From JAVBRD01 sp031548365 (lineage in GTDB: Bacteria; Bacillota; Clostridia; Christensenellales; UBA1750): a DNA stretch of 64,000 bases. Both the position numbers and the translations under genes were made by a program. Positions 62,434 through 64,000 of the stretch are shown here, piece after piece (the stretch's first letter is position 1; each line of letters starts with the position of its first letter). The notes beneath the pieces are model-generated. The model was not told the DNA's origin. It saw only the letters and a program-made list of their open reading frames with translations, and did not search any database. Location of the stretch: the NCBI GenBank assembly GCA_031548365.1, contig JAVBRD010000019.1, positions 1 through 64,000 of the forward strand. The letters are read 5' to 3'.

Positions 62434-64000
62434 TCCCCCGTGCGTTCAGACCGAGTCTCGGCTTTATTTTTGACAACCGCGGCAAGCACCCGTCTGATCT
62501 CATCCAGATCCAGCGGCTTGGCGATGTGTCCGTTCATCCCCGCCTCTTTGCTGGCCTCTCGGTCCTCGCTCAACGCATTGGCGGTCATCGCGATGATCGG
62601 GACGCTCCGCCCTCCGCCCCGCGAGCGCTCAATTTCACGGATCCTGCGCGTGGACTCGAAACCGTCCATCACGGGCATACGTATGTCCATGAAGATGATG
62701 TCATACTCGCTGTCGATGTACCGGGCTACCGCCTCCTCGCCGTTGGAGGCGACGTCAATCGTCATGCCGAAATCCGAAAGCACGGCGCAGGCGATCTCCT
62801 GGTTGATCTCGATGTCTTCTGCCAGAAGAACGCGATAGCCTTCGTATTCCTGCCCCTCTTCGCAGTCGCTTCCGGCACCGCACGGCTCATCGGCATCGGG
62901 CACGCCAAGCATCACGTGGAAGGAAAAGCGGCTGCCTTTGTCCGGCACGCTCGTGACATTCACGGCACCTCCCATCAGCTCGACAAGCGCTTTGCTGATG
63001 AAGAGCCCGAGGCCGGTGCCGCCAAAGCGTCTCACGGTTGAGCTGTCGGCCTGCACAAAGGGCTTGAACAGGTTGCCGAGCTGTTCCTGACTCATGCCGA
63101 TGCCTGTGTCGCTGACCTCGCAGTCCAGCCTGTACGCCCCGGCGCTGACGGGCACACAGTCGACCCAAAGCCCGATGGAACCCTCGCTTGTAAACTTCGC
63201 CGCGTTCCCGAGCAGATTGAGCATGATCTGGGAGAGCTTGACGCTGTCACCCACCACCGCCTTTGGCATTTCATCGCCCAGTTTGATCTCAAACGCAAGG
63301 CCTTTCTCCTGAATGCGCGGCCGGATCAGTTCGACGACATTATCGATGGCCTCGGGCAAATCAAACACCCTGTGCTCGGCGTCCAGCCGCCCCGCCTCTA
63401 TGCGTGAAAAGTCGAGAATGTCATTGATGATACCGAGCAAGATCGTGGCGGATGACTGGATCTTGCGCAGGTAACCATCGGTTTGCTCCCTCGTCTCGGC
63501 TTGCATGGCGAGCTTGGTCATGCCGAGCACGCCGTTCATGGGCGTCCTGATTTCGTGGCTCATGCGCGCCAGAAAATCGCGCTGCGCGCGGTTGGCCGCC
63601 TCCGCGAGAACCAGCGCGTCGTGCTCTTTTGATGTGGTTTCGATGTGCTCCGCCATGGCGTTGATGTTCTCGGCCACGTCGCCCATCTCGCCGCCGAGCT
63701 TTCCAATCCTCTTGGACAGGTCGAACCGCATCTCCTTAACACCCGCGACAACGCGGTCGACATCGCGGATGGAACGCCGTGAAAAGTACGCGGCGAGCGC
63801 GATGGTGATCACAAAGAACGCGAGAAGCATGAATGTGAACATGCCCGAAGCGCTCTGATATTCTTTTTCGATGTCCGTGGTCAGCTCGTTGGCCCACGTG
63901 TAGCCGATCACGGTGCCTTCGTGCTCAATAGGCGCCATGGCGTTCATGATCAGGCCGCGCACCATGCTCCCGGTGCGCACCAGCGGCGCGTTTTCCGCCA
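62430..64000 (-). CDS. Hybrid sensor histidine kinase with receiver (N-terminus outside the window)
   Basis: The C-terminal about 520 residues of a hybrid kinase; the frame continues through position 64000, so the N-terminus and sensor lie outside. Visible are a membrane segment ('MFTFMLLAFFVITIALAAYFS'), a HAMP-like region, HisKA ('SHEIRTPMNGVLGM'), HATPase ('DTGIGMS', 'GGTGLGL') and one receiver with acceptor Asp in 'IIFMDIRMPVMDG'. It overlaps the downstream hybrid kinase by ATGA, so the two are coupled and may act in one phosphorelay. Confidence 0.92.

Overview
The window comes from a GC-rich, anaerobic, Gram-positive bacterium, most likely a clostridial Firmicute. The support is an oxygen-sensitive class III ribonucleotide reductase (NrdD/NrdG), a clostridial 2[4Fe-4S] ferredoxin, a nitrogenase-like reductase, MgtE and MntP metal transport, oligosaccharide ABC importers of the LplB/LplC type, and consensus sigma-A promoters with strong GGAGG ribosome binding sites. 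I found no rRNA, tRNA or CRISPR array. The right-hand gene runs off the window.

1-11 kb: a broken integrase, then what looks like one regulon. A Crp/Fnr-type regulator is divergent from a small plus-strand operon: a HypB/UreG-like GTPase, an orphan ABC-type ATPase, and a binding-protein-like protein without a signal peptide. It converges on a six-gene minus-strand operon: nitrogenase-like iron protein, two nitrogenase component-1-like subunits, and a FecCD/BtuCD-family importer (lipoprotein, permease, ATPase). A 16-bp palindrome, GTTA-N8-TAAC, lies once between the regulator and the GTPase and twice at the iron-protein promoter. That promoter has a perfect -35/-10 pair (TTGACA, 17 bp, TATAAT) and one palindrome lies over its predicted start. 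This uncharacterised nitrogenase-like system with a dedicated importer, GTPase and regulator is the main candidate for an undescribed system. A flavodoxin fragment beside it is broken.

11-20 kb: a CadA/ZntA-type metal ATPase with a 45-residue coupled ORF and its ArsR/CadC repressor, an AraC regulator with a GyrI-like domain, nrdDG with a NrdR-box-like site, a DUF975 membrane protein, a GNAT acetyltransferase and a P-loop kinase-like protein.

20-43 kb: a cysteine-rich SPOCS-like protein, then a large carbohydrate region. It has two divergent heparinase II/III-type proteins, an LplB/LplC/lipoprotein importer, a C39-like cysteine-peptidase-fold protein, a uroporphyrinogen-decarboxylase-like protein, a GH36-like glycosidase, an (alpha/alpha)6 glycosidase and a large unknown protein. 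An HD-GYP response regulator with an altered receiver, two overlapping esterases and a SorE-like dehydrogenase follow.

43-64 kb: mgtE behind a long structured leader, a ferredoxin, a degenerate GGDEF protein, a possible small RNA or leader, and a sugar isomerase/kinase/aldolase set. Then come a Ca2+-type P-ATPase, MntP, an M42 peptidase, a tandem chagasin-like protein, an RsiV-like protein and two overlapping hybrid histidine kinases.

A dispersed element occurs three times (about 3.9, 20.1 and 58.6 kb). Two copies have cores of exactly 180 bp with imperfect terminal inverted repeats. Each copy is flanked on both sides by the same copy-specific hairpin, as if it inserts at stem-loops and duplicates them.
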